Origin: Propioniciclava flava
GTDB lineage: Bacteria; Actinomycetota; Actinomycetes; Propionibacteriales; Propionibacteriaceae
Direction: 5' to 3'
Assembly (NCBI RefSeq): GCF_004126535.1
Contig: NZ_PPCV01000001.1
Coordinates: 372,001 to 436,000 of the forward strand
DNA length: 64,000 nucleotides
Shown: positions 56,782-64,000 of the stretch, piece by piece
Layout: each line of letters opens with the position of its first letter
How positions within the stretch are numbered: the stretch's first letter is position 1
Program-made: the position numbers and the translations under genes
The notes under the pieces: generated by a model
The model's input: only the letters and a program-made list of their open reading frames with translations
Told to the model about the DNA's origin: nothing
The model's database searches: none

Positions 56782-57855
56782 GTGGAGTTCGGAGTGAATT
56801 TTTTCCCCGACGTGCAACCTGCCGAGAAGTCCGGCAAGACCTACTTCGAGGAGTGCCTCGAGGTAGTGCGAATGTTGGAGCCACTGGGCTACACACACGC
56901 GAGAATTGTTGAGCACTACTTTCGCTCATACGGCGGATACTCGCCCAATCCCATGCTTTTTCTCTCCGCGGCGGCGATGTGTACCGAGAAGCTGCGTTTG
57001 GTTACGGGCGCCGTTCTGCCCGCCTTCAATCATCCTCTGAAGCTGGCTGGCGAGGCGGGAATGCTCGACGCCTTGTCGGACGGTCGGCTCGAAGTGGGCT
57101 TTGCCCGAGCGTTCTTGCCGCACAAATTCGAGCGCTTCGGGGTTGATATGGATACCAGCCGTGACCGCTTCGAGGAGGGAGTGGATGCAGTTGTCGACTT
57201 GCTTGAGAACGACAGCGCCTCCCTGGATGGTAAGTTCCATTCCTTCCCAGCGACAACTTCTCTGCCTCGTCCCACCCAGATGCCGCGTCCGCCGATGTGG
57301 GTAGCCGCGCTTAGCAGTCCTAAGAGTTTCCGAAGGGCGGGAGAACGAGGGTTTGGCGTCATGGCTAATCCGATCGCTCCGGATTCTCTTCGAGAGAATA
57401 TTGCGGAGTACCGCGATGCTTGGCGCATGGCTGGGCACACAGGAGAAGGTCGCGTGATGCTCGCCTTCCACATGTACTGTGCCGATGACACCGAGACCGC
57501 GGTGGCTGACGCCACTGCTCCAATCAACGGTTACCTCAAGAGCCTTGTTGATGCCGCGTCTGAGTGGGTCGAAGGTAGCACAAGCGATGACTATCCGGGC
57601 TATGATCACATGATTGCGAGCATGGCTCAGGACGACTGCCAGAGTCTCATGGAGCGCAGCGCCGCCCTCGTCGGCACACCTGACGATATAGTGCGGCAGT
57701 TCTCGAAATTCTACGAGGATTGTGGAGGGTTCGATATCGCGAGCCTTCAGGTCAACTTCTCCAGTCTTGATCCCGAGAAAGCGAAGGCCTCTCTCGAACG
57801 CTTCTCGCGAGAGGCGCTTCCGCGGCTAGTGACGCTCGGTGAAACGGAGAACTAA
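56782..57855 (+). CDS. LLM-class flavin-dependent oxidoreductase (luciferase-like monooxygenase)
   Basis: A 357-residue TIM-barrel flavin enzyme of the bacterial-luciferase superfamily, using FMNH2 or F420H2. Start at GTG 56782 has AGAGGAG 7 bases ahead. Landmark segments are VEFGVNFFPDVQPAEKSGKT, then LSAAAMCTEKLRLVTGAVLP, EAGMLDALSDGRLEVGFARA near residue 95, and RPPMWVAALSSPKSFRRAGE near residue 165. Substrate cannot be read from sequence; in this context an N- or ring-oxygenation of an aminobenzoate-derived intermediate is possible. It is the first gene of the plus-strand biosynthetic operon and its stop overlaps the next start (TAATG). Confidence 0.85.
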   Translation: MEFGVNFFPDVQPAEKSGKTYFEECLEVVRMLEPLGYTHARIVEHYFRSYGGYSPNPMLFLSAAAMCTEKLRLVTGAVLPAFNHPLKLAGEAGMLDALSDGRLEVGFARAFLPHKFERFGVDMDTSRDRFEEGVDAVVDLLENDSASLDGKFHSFPATTSLPRPTQMPRPPMWVAALSSPKSFRRAGERGFGVMANPIAPDSLRENIAEYRDAWRMAGHTGEGRVMLAFHMYCADDTETAVADATAPINGYLKSLVDAASEWVEGSTSDDYPGYDHMIASMAQDDCQSLMERSAALVGTPDDIVRQFSKFYEDCGGFDIASLQVNFSSLDPEKAKASLERFSREALPRLVTLGETEN

Positions 57856-58571
57856 TGTCCAACGCTGGTGGGGAGGAAAGGGAGCTTGCAGATTACCGAC
57901 GCTCCCTCATGCGTAGTCGGGAAGCCGCGAGGCAAGAGCCGAACCCCACTTTTATGCTCGGCGGCTACAGGTGGTCTCAGTTTGCGGGTGTCTTCCCACC
58001 GGAACGTTCGCCCTCAACGGGAGCCTTCCTTAAGCTGCTCGAAGTACCGGGAAACGCAAGCGTATTAGAAATCGGCTGCGGTACGGGTGTTATTTCGGTG
58101 CACGCGCTCCTCAGAGGCGCTGCCCATGTTGTCGCTACTGACTTGAGTGCTGAGGCGGTTGCGAACACGCTGGACAACGCGGCGAGGCACGGTGTCGAGG
58201 ATCGACTCGATGTCCGCCAAGGAAACATGTTCTCCGCGATCCGTGAGCATGAGGCATTCGACATCGTGTTTTGGCATTCAAGTTTCGTTAAGGCCCCCTC
58301 CACCCTAACTGGATTGACCGACCTCGATCTTGCTTACGTCGATCCGGGGTATCGTTCGCATTTAGCGTTCCTGAGCACAGCGCTTCAGCATACTAACGGA
58401 GGCGGTGTGGCATTTCTAGGTTTCAGCAGCAGAGGAGACCGCCAGCTACTCGATGAGCTGGCCGCAGACAACGGCGTCGCGCTAAACCCATATGACCAGA
58501 CGACAGTCCTTGAGGATGACGGCGAAGTCAAGTACGAACTCTTGAAACTCGAAGAGCCCGCGGGACGGTGA
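57855..58571 (+). CDS. SAM-dependent methyltransferase
   Basis: A 238-residue class I methyltransferase. The SAM motif is VLEIGCGTGVISVHALLRGA near residue 72, followed by VVATDLSAEAVANTLDNAAR. Overall it resembles the PrmC/HemK group (for example DPGYRSHLAFLSTALQHTNG), but where N5-glutamine or N6-adenine methylases have NPPY it reads IVFWHSSFVKAPS, so a small-molecule substrate is more likely. It overlaps the oxidoreductase stop by one base and is followed after 3 bases by the exporter gene. Confidence 0.82.
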   Translation: MSNAGGEERELADYRRSLMRSREAARQEPNPTFMLGGYRWSQFAGVFPPERSPSTGAFLKLLEVPGNASVLEIGCGTGVISVHALLRGAAHVVATDLSAEAVANTLDNAARHGVEDRLDVRQGNMFSAIREHEAFDIVFWHSSFVKAPSTLTGLTDLDLAYVDPGYRSHLAFLSTALQHTNGGGVAFLGFSSRGDRQLLDELAADNGVALNPYDQTTVLEDDGEVKYELLKLEEPAGR

Positions 58572-58574
58572 AGC

Positions 58575-60026
58575 ATGTCGTCACCTTCTCAGCCCACAGG
58601 CCTCACCAGAACGAACGCACAGCATGCGCTCGTCCTTCTTGTGCTGTTCCTCGGCGAGTTCATCGCAATCTTTGATATCTCAGTAGCCAACGTTCTGCTT
58701 CCCACCATTCAGCGTGAGCTGCACGTCGGCGGCTCCACTGCTTCACTCGTGATTGCCGCTTACAGTGCAGCGTATGCCAGCTCGGTACTACTCTCCGGCA
58801 GGCTCGGCGACACTTACGGATTCGCCCGCATATTCCAGTGGGGTGTTGGGCTCTTCGGGCTCTCATCACTGCTCTGCGCCTTCGCACCTACCCTCCCTAC
58901 CCTCGTGGTCGGACGGGTTTTGCAAGGTCTCGGAGCTGCGCTCCTATTCCCACAGGTTTTAGCCGGCGTCCAAACTGCCGTTCCACCACACTGGAGGGGA
59001 GCCGGCGCCGGGATCTTTGGCGCTGTGCTTGGTATCGGCTCCACCCTGGGTCAAATCGGCGGCGCCTGGCTTGGCCGGATCGAGTTCCTCGGGTCCGGAT
59101 GGAGGTTTGCGTTCTTTGTCAACGTACCCATTTGTGCCGCGATTCTGCTCGTCGGTGTCTTCGCTCTCCGCAATCCCGACAGACGACCCCGCTCCTTGGA
59201 CGTACTTGGGGCTATCTACTCGGGCGTCGGCATCGGTGCGCTCGTGGTGGGCTTGGCACTGATTAACACTGGCGCACTTCTTTGGAGCTGGCTGTCGCTG
59301 CTCGTCCTAGCGGTCGTCGCCTTGGTACTGTTTGCGTGTCGACAGCGATTCTTGTGGCGGTTTCAGGACAAGGCGCTTATCAGTCGAGAAGTTCTTCGCT
59401 CAACAACCTTCATCAGGGGCTTGGGACTGGCGCTGGCGTTCTACCTGACGCAGGTACCATTCTACGTCGTTCTCACCCAGGCTGCCCAGTCCGGGACAGG
59501 TCTCACACCCACTCAGTCGGCGAATCTCTACGCAGTACTCGGGGTCGCCTTCTTACTCACCTCTATAGCCACCGCTCGATTGTCCCAACGCGTCACCCCC
59601 GTGGTGGCCAGTATTGCGTCCGTCGTACTCCTTGCGAGCTTCGTGTTCCTCATGTATATACCAATTGATCAACTGCGCCCCGGTAACGTCGTCGTTTTCA
59701 TGGTTCTTGCCCTTAACGGGTTGGCTGGCGGATGCATCGCCCCCTCGATAGTGCGGCTGGCTTTGACCGACGTGCCGAAAGACCACGCCAGTTCAGCCTC
59801 CGGAATGGTCTCCATGAGCCAACAACTCGCAAACTCGATCGGTACCACACTCACCGCCGTCGTTTTCGTAGCAGGTAATTCTGCCTACGGTGTCGCGCGA
59901 GGATTTGGTTTCAACCTGCTTCTCTTTACAGCAGCGTCGATCGTGGTTCTTGCCCTTACAGGAAGCTTCGCCTGTCATCGCCGGTCTCGCCGGATCGCGA
60001 CTACTAACGCAGGCCGACAGAAATGA
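58575..60026 (+). CDS. MFS transporter, DHA2-like drug/metabolite exporter
   Basis: A 483-residue membrane protein with about 14 hydrophobic helices, as in the DHA2 (drug:H+ antiporter-2) group. The motif at helix 1, EFIAIFDISVANVLLPTIQR, and motif A, SGRLGDTYGFARIFQWG, are clear, and motif C-like GIGSTLGQIGGAWLGRIEF follows. Placement in a biosynthetic operon suggests export of the product or self-resistance. The short spacing on both sides indicates cotranscription. Confidence 0.9.
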   Translation: MSSPSQPTGLTRTNAQHALVLLVLFLGEFIAIFDISVANVLLPTIQRELHVGGSTASLVIAAYSAAYASSVLLSGRLGDTYGFARIFQWGVGLFGLSSLLCAFAPTLPTLVVGRVLQGLGAALLFPQVLAGVQTAVPPHWRGAGAGIFGAVLGIGSTLGQIGGAWLGRIEFLGSGWRFAFFVNVPICAAILLVGVFALRNPDRRPRSLDVLGAIYSGVGIGALVVGLALINTGALLWSWLSLLVLAVVALVLFACRQRFLWRFQDKALISREVLRSTTFIRGLGLALAFYLTQVPFYVVLTQAAQSGTGLTPTQSANLYAVLGVAFLLTSIATARLSQRVTPVVASIASVVLLASFVFLMYIPIDQLRPGNVVVFMVLALNGLAGGCIAPSIVRLALTDVPKDHASSASGMVSMSQQLANSIGTTLTAVVFVAGNSAYGVARGFGFNLLLFTAASIVVLALTGSFACHRRSRRIATTNAGRQK

Positions 60027-60072
60027 TCCCCTACTCCGCGCGGCCACTGATTCACTATAAGGACGTGGAACG

Positions 60073-62187
60073 TTGATACGCACACTTCTCATCGACAACT
60101 ACGACTCGTTTACATTTAATCTCTACCAATACCTGTCGGAGGTGAACGGATGCCCTCCGTTCGTTGTGCCAAACGACTGGGACGAATTCACGCCGGAAGA
60201 GCTCTCGCGGTTCGACAACATTGTTATATCCCCAGGTCCGGGTACTCCTGAGAAATCGGGTGACTTTGGCATCTGCTCTGTTGTAATCAGAGACGCAACG
60301 GTACCCGTCCTCGGTATCTGCCTTGGTCATCAAGGCATTGCTTACGTACACGGGGGTTCAGTCGATCACGCACCCGAGCCTATGCATGGCCGACCGTCAC
60401 AAATCTGGCATTCCGAACAGGGTCTTTTCGATGGCATCCCATCGCCTTTCCGAGCCATTCGATACCATTCGTTAGCCGTCTCGGAGGTGCCACCCATCCT
60501 AGAAGTAACGGCCCGGTCTGAGGACGGCATTGTCATGGGCCTGCAACACCGAGAACGCCCTCAATGGGGCGTGCAGTTCCACCCCGAGTCTATCGAGACG
60601 GAATACAGCCTCCAACTGCTACGCAACTTCGCGCGACTGACTCAGAGAGCTGAAACGTCAGAGAGGCGCGTAAATATCCCTACGCAGTCCAATAGTCTTA
60701 CACCTCGAAGTCGTGAATCTGAACAAGCCAAGACCGAATACGATGTTCATGTCGACACATTGCCCTTGCACTGTGGTGACGAGCAGTTGTTCTCAGCAAT
60801 TTTCGCCGACGAGGTCAACTCAATCTGGCTCGATGGCAACCAACCTGAAAATGCCGCGTCTCGGTTTTCTATCATGGGAAGCCCCACAGGTCCGAATGCT
60901 AGTATCGCGACGAGCGACACTAGTGCGGGCACGGTTACGGTCACCGGAGCCGATGGGCACGCGCAGACGTTCGAGCGCGGATTCTTCGACTGGCTCAAAT
61001 CGGCGATGGAGTCGGTTGACGTCGAAACCCCGTCATTACCGTTCGAATTTGCCCTCGGCTGGGCAGGCTACCTCGGCTACGAGTTGAAATCAGAAGTCGG
61101 TTCCCCGAACCAACACCAATCAGCCATCCCAGACGCCTGGGTGATGTTCTTGGATCGCGCGCTCGTCGTCGACCACCTAACGAACACGATCTATTTGCTG
61201 GGCCTCGCGCAGCGCGGATCGCGCGGCGACGACTGCCGCGAATGGTTCGAGCGAACGAAGGAGCAGATTGCAAGCTGCAAGGTGGCTGCTCGGTTGCCGG
61301 AGGAACCGTCCGAAGTTGAATTGTGGGCTCGGCACTCTCATGCCGACTATCTCGGGCTGATTCGGGAAGCGAAGCAAAACATCATCGATGGGGAGTCGTA
61401 CGAGGTGTGTTTGACAAACATGCTGTCGGGCGAATCCTCGCTGAAGCCTCTTGACACCTACCTTCGACTCCGCGAACAGAATCCAGCGCCGTTCGGTGCA
61501 TTCCTGCGTTCTCCCCAAGTGCAGGTCCTCAGTACCTCTCCGGAGAGGTTCGTGAGCATCTCAGGGGACCGCCATGTCGAGTCCAAGCCGATCAAGGGCA
61601 CTCGTCCACGTGGCAACACCGAAGCGGAGGACGTCCAGATCAGAAGTGAGCTGCAGAACGCGGAAAAGGATCGCGCTGAGAATCTGATGATTGTCGACCT
61701 TGTCAGGCACGACCTGTCGCGAACGGCAAGACTTGGTTCCGTAAGGGTCGAGCGCCTCTTTGACGTCGAATCATATGCGACTGTGCACCAGCTTGTCAGC
61801 ACAATCTGTGCGGAACTGGACCCGAACGTGGATCCAGTTACCTGTGTCAAGGCCGCGTTTCCGCCTGGGTCCATGACGGGAGCCCCAAAACTCAGGACAA
61901 TGGAGATCATTGACAAGCTCGAAGGCGGAGCTCGCGGAGTCTACAGTGGGGCGATCGGGTATTTTTCTCTCTCTGGAGCCGTGGACCTCAGCGTCGTCAT
62001 TCGAACGCTCGTTCTTTCCCGAGGGGAAATCCAGTACGGCGTCGGAGGTGCCATTATATCTCTCTCCGACGAGCAAGCCGAGTACGACGAAACCGTGGTC
62101 AAAGCTCGCCCTCTCCTCCACGTCCTCCGCGACACACCCTTTCCCGAAGGACTAGATCCTGCGAACCCTACCGGAGAGGCACTCTGA
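60073..62187 (+). CDS. pabAB: Fused 4-amino-4-deoxychorismate synthase (PabA-PabB)
   Basis: A 704-residue fusion. Residues 1-190 are a class I glutamine amidotransferase (LLIDNYDSFTFNLYQYLSEV; nucleophile in VLGICLGHQGIAYVHGG; His-Glu in WGVQFHPESIETEYS). Residues 230-704 are the chorismate-binding domain (YEVCLTNMLSGES, RFVSISGDRHVESKPIKGTR, FPPGSMTGAPKLRTMEII). The PIKGT motif carries the lysine of PabB-type enzymes; anthranilate synthases have PIAGT. The product should therefore be aminodeoxychorismate. Such fusions occur in secondary-metabolite clusters (chloramphenicol, pristinamycin, candicidin). Start is TTG 60073 with AAGGA ahead. It abuts pabC. Confidence 0.92.
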   Translation: MIRTLLIDNYDSFTFNLYQYLSEVNGCPPFVVPNDWDEFTPEELSRFDNIVISPGPGTPEKSGDFGICSVVIRDATVPVLGICLGHQGIAYVHGGSVDHAPEPMHGRPSQIWHSEQGLFDGIPSPFRAIRYHSLAVSEVPPILEVTARSEDGIVMGLQHRERPQWGVQFHPESIETEYSLQLLRNFARLTQRAETSERRVNIPTQSNSLTPRSRESEQAKTEYDVHVDTLPLHCGDEQLFSAIFADEVNSIWLDGNQPENAASRFSIMGSPTGPNASIATSDTSAGTVTVTGADGHAQTFERGFFDWLKSAMESVDVETPSLPFEFALGWAGYLGYELKSEVGSPNQHQSAIPDAWVMFLDRALVVDHLTNTIYLLGLAQRGSRGDDCREWFERTKEQIASCKVAARLPEEPSEVELWARHSHADYLGLIREAKQNIIDGESYEVCLTNMLSGESSLKPLDTYLRLREQNPAPFGAFLRSPQVQVLSTSPERFVSISGDRHVESKPIKGTRPRGNTEAEDVQIRSELQNAEKDRAENLMIVDLVRHDLSRTARLGSVRVERLFDVESYATVHQLVSTICAELDPNVDPVTCVKAAFPPGSMTGAPKLRTMEIIDKLEGGARGVYSGAIGYFSLSGAVDLSVVIRTLVLSRGEIQYGVGGAIISLSDEQAEYDETVVKARPLLHVLRDTPFPEGLDPANPTGEAL

Positions 62188-62987
62188 TGCCCGTCTGGAC
62201 CTGGAACACCGAACGCGCCACATTCGACCCTGTAGAAAGTGCCGGGCCACTCCTACTGGCAGACTCCTGGTACTTGCGCGAAGGTCGGGTCAGGGCGCTA
62301 CCCCGGCATCGGGCTCGGTTCGCTGCTGCCGCGCAACAGCTAGAACTGCCCAGTCCCGACGCACCGGAGATCTGGTCGCAGATCGTAGATCTGCTGCCCC
62401 CTACCGGTGAGTGGTTTCCTCGAATCGAATTCGTGGGCGGAGCCCAGCCAACGTTAGGGATCCGGCCTCGCCCCGCCCCGGCACGCACACAGGAAATCAG
62501 CGTATGGGTGCCAGCATTCCCCGACATCCGCCGGTCACCCCACTTCAAAGGCCCAGACATCGAACGGCTTGAAGATCTCCGCATGCACGCTCGGGACAAA
62601 TTCGGATGCCAGGAAGTCCTCCTCCTTAGCCCAGATGGGTACGTCATCGAAGGTGCGACATCCAACATACTTTGGTGGGAGAACGGCAAGATCTGCGTGC
62701 CCGACATCGACCTTGAGCCATTTTCTGGAATTACCACAACGTTGTTACAAGAGGAAGCGCGTTCATGTTCCCTTCCCGTGGAACACCGAAGAGCTGTGCC
62801 CGACGACCTCAAGGACAAAGAAGTGTGGATGCTCAACGCCCTGCACGGAGTTCGCCGTGTCGCCCGATGGTCAGGATCGACAACGGCTCCGTCCACCCCG
62901 CCGTCGTTCTGGACCTGGCGCGAGTGGCTGGATTCGCTCATGGTTAACGTCGCGGGAGGAAGGCAAACTCACGATGCCCTCGACTAG
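62187..62987 (+). CDS. pabC: Aminodeoxychorismate lyase-like class IV PLP enzyme
   Basis: A 266-residue fold-type IV PLP enzyme that would release pyruvate from aminodeoxychorismate to give 4-aminobenzoate. The PLP lysine is probably in SPHFKGPDIERLEDL near residue 120, and the conserved glutamate in DGYVIEGATSNILWWENGKI near residue 160. The start follows directly on the pabAB stop (TGATG). Its end overlaps the next gene by 14 bases. Confidence 0.87.
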   Translation: MPVWTWNTERATFDPVESAGPLLLADSWYLREGRVRALPRHRARFAAAAQQLELPSPDAPEIWSQIVDLLPPTGEWFPRIEFVGGAQPTLGIRPRPAPARTQEISVWVPAFPDIRRSPHFKGPDIERLEDLRMHARDKFGCQEVLLLSPDGYVIEGATSNILWWENGKICVPDIDLEPFSGITTTLLQEEARSCSLPVEHRRAVPDDLKDKEVWMLNALHGVRRVARWSGSTTAPSTPPSFWTWREWLDSLMVNVAGGRQTHDALD

Positions 62988-64000
62988 GAGTTCTTCTGCG
63001 CCTAAGAAACAACAGAGTGGCACCTCCCCGTTCCCTCGTCTTGACGCCGAACGGAAGACGCAAGTATGCATCATAGGAGCGGGGCCAGCCGGCCTCACGG
63101 TGCATCAAGCGATGGCACAGATCGGTGTAACGTCCGTCGTTATCGAGGCTCGATCACGACAGTATGTCCAGAACCGAGTCCGCGCAGGTCTAGTTGAGCC
63201 TGGGACTGTGCGCATACTAGACGATCTAGGCGTCGGTCAGAAGCTTCTTCGCGACGCAGCCTGTCACAAAGGCTTGCTGCTCCAACTCGACGACACTTCG
63301 GCACGGGTACCCTTCGGTGACATCACCGGCGAGCCAGTCTATATGTATCCCCAGCAACACATAGTCCGCGATCTCATTTCAGCCTCTGACCCGCAACGCA
63401 TTCTGTTCGATACGGAGGCAGTGAACGTCGAAACTGGTTCCTTAGATGCCGCAGTAACAGTCAACCATGCCGGACGACACTTCCGCGTGAAATGCGACTT
63501 CATTGTGGGCGCCGACGGTGCCCATGGAGCATCCAGACGCTCCCTACCCGACGAACGGAAGAAGTCCTACGAGCGAGATTATGGTATCGACTGGTTAGGC
63601 ATCCTTGCAGAAACCGCACCCCTCGCCGACGAACTTATATATTCTTGCTCGGCCCGCGGATTCGCGCTCCACAGCATGAGGGGCGAGTCCCAAAGTCGGC
63701 TCTACTTGCAGGTCCCCCGCGGGTCCAGTCCCTCGTGGACAGACGACCGGATCTGGCAGGAACTTGACTATCGTCTCTCTCCCGGAGCGGCTCGCATCCG
63801 TCGAGGAGACATCACTGAACGCACAGCGGTGAAACTCAAAGCGTTTCAGCTCGAGAACCCACAGTATCGAAGGCTCTTCCTGATCGGCGATGCTGCGCAT
63901 ACGGTACCTCCCAGCGCGGCAAAAGGGTTGAATCTAGCCGTTGAGGACGCGGCGTGCCTGGCACAGGCCTTGTGGGCTTGGTACCAGGACCACGAACGAG
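62974..64000 (+). CDS. p-Hydroxybenzoate 3-monooxygenase-like FAD hydroxylase (partial, runs off window)
   Basis: 342 codons to the window edge of a class A flavoprotein hydroxylase. The FAD motif is VCIIGAGPAGLTVHQA near residue 33, the NADPH/FAD arginines lie in NRVRAGLVEPGTVRILDDLG, the DG motif in VGADGAHGASRR, and the second FAD motif in LFLIGDAAHTVPPSAAKGLN. Residues that bind substrate in p-hydroxybenzoate hydroxylase appear conserved: Tyr in ELIYSC (Tyr201), Ser and Arg in ALHSMRGE (Ser212, Arg214) and Tyr in SRLYLQVP (Tyr222). So a 4-hydroxy- or 4-aminobenzoate is a likely substrate. About 30 extra residues precede the FAD motif. It overlaps pabC by 14 bases. Confidence 0.85.
   Translation, partial: MPSTRSSSAPKKQQSGTSPFPRLDAERKTQVCIIGAGPAGLTVHQAMAQIGVTSVVIEARSRQYVQNRVRAGLVEPGTVRILDDLGVGQKLLRDAACHKGLLLQLDDTSARVPFGDITGEPVYMYPQQHIVRDLISASDPQRILFDTEAVNVETGSLDAAVTVNHAGRHFRVKCDFIVGADGAHGASRRSLPDERKKSYERDYGIDWLGILAETAPLADELIYSCSARGFALHSMRGESQSRLYLQVPRGSSPSWTDDRIWQELDYRLSPGAARIRRGDITERTAVKLKAFQLENPQYRRLFLIGDAAHTVPPSAAKGLNLAVEDAACLAQALWAWYQDHER

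Noticed and set aside
60073-62187. Anthranilate synthase or PhzE-type ADIC synthase
   Set aside because: The PIKGT motif carries the lysine typical of PabB, and a PabC-like lyase follows directly.

Overview
The window comes from a high-GC actinobacterium (Actinomycetota). This rests on the GC-rich, wobble-G/C codon use, a mihF gene beside gmk, the actinobacterial PriA without helicase motifs, the order efp-nusB-carA-carB-pyrD-pyrF-mihF-gmk-rpoZ-coaBC-metK-priA-fmt-rsmB-rpe, and TetR/BioQ control of biotin genes. A lineage near Propionibacteriaceae is my guess only.

Bases 1-32,400 are an ordinary chromosomal core, almost all on the minus strand and tightly overlapped. It covers translation (rsmB, fmt, efp, alaS, aspS), pyrimidine synthesis (carAB, pyrD, pyrF), the shikimate pathway (aroBKC), SAM and CoA synthesis (metK, coaBC), RNA polymerase omega, cell-wall processing (mltG), genome maintenance (rarA, ruvX, priA) and biotin (bioB, bioY). 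The divergent TetR gene bioQ has two perfect TGAAC-N3-GTTCA operators between it and bioY.

At about 32,600 the core stops inside an ABC-F ATPase gene, of which only the last 61 codons remain. A large serine recombinase starts 37 bases further on, so this is very likely the left end of an integrated element whose right end lies beyond the window. Inside it are an array of about twelve diverged but individually self-complementary palindromes (34,511-35,076), a zeta-toxin module with a VbhA-like small protein, and a transport module (TetR, FtsX-like permease, ABC ATPase, KAS III). A 4,020-bp IS21-family element carrying three passenger genes (SRPBCC, EVE, MarR) has split the permease gene, with an exact 8-bp target duplication. 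Next come an IS481 remnant, an IS110-family transposase with a long untranslated leader, a nested hairpin resembling oriT, a MobF relaxase-helicase, and an ISL3 element that split a small zinc-ribbon gene, again with an 8-bp duplication. Several of these insertions can be reversed on paper to give intact reading frames.

From 53,190 to the right edge the base composition is visibly less GC-rich and a specialised-metabolite cluster begins. A butyrolactone-receptor-like TetR and an AvrD-like gene (with an in-frame TAG) lie divergent from a second TetR. They are followed by an amidohydrolase-type aromatic decarboxylase, a luciferase-like flavin oxidoreductase, a methyltransferase, an MFS exporter, a fused PabA-PabB aminodeoxychorismate synthase, a PabC-like lyase and a p-hydroxybenzoate-hydroxylase-like monooxygenase that runs off the end. 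The likely scheme is chorismate to 4-aminobenzoate, then ring hydroxylation, possible decarboxylation, further oxidation and methylation, and export, under signal-responsive TetR control. An 18-bp operator-like inverted repeat occurs both in the avrD/TetR intergenic region and ahead of the biosynthetic operon.
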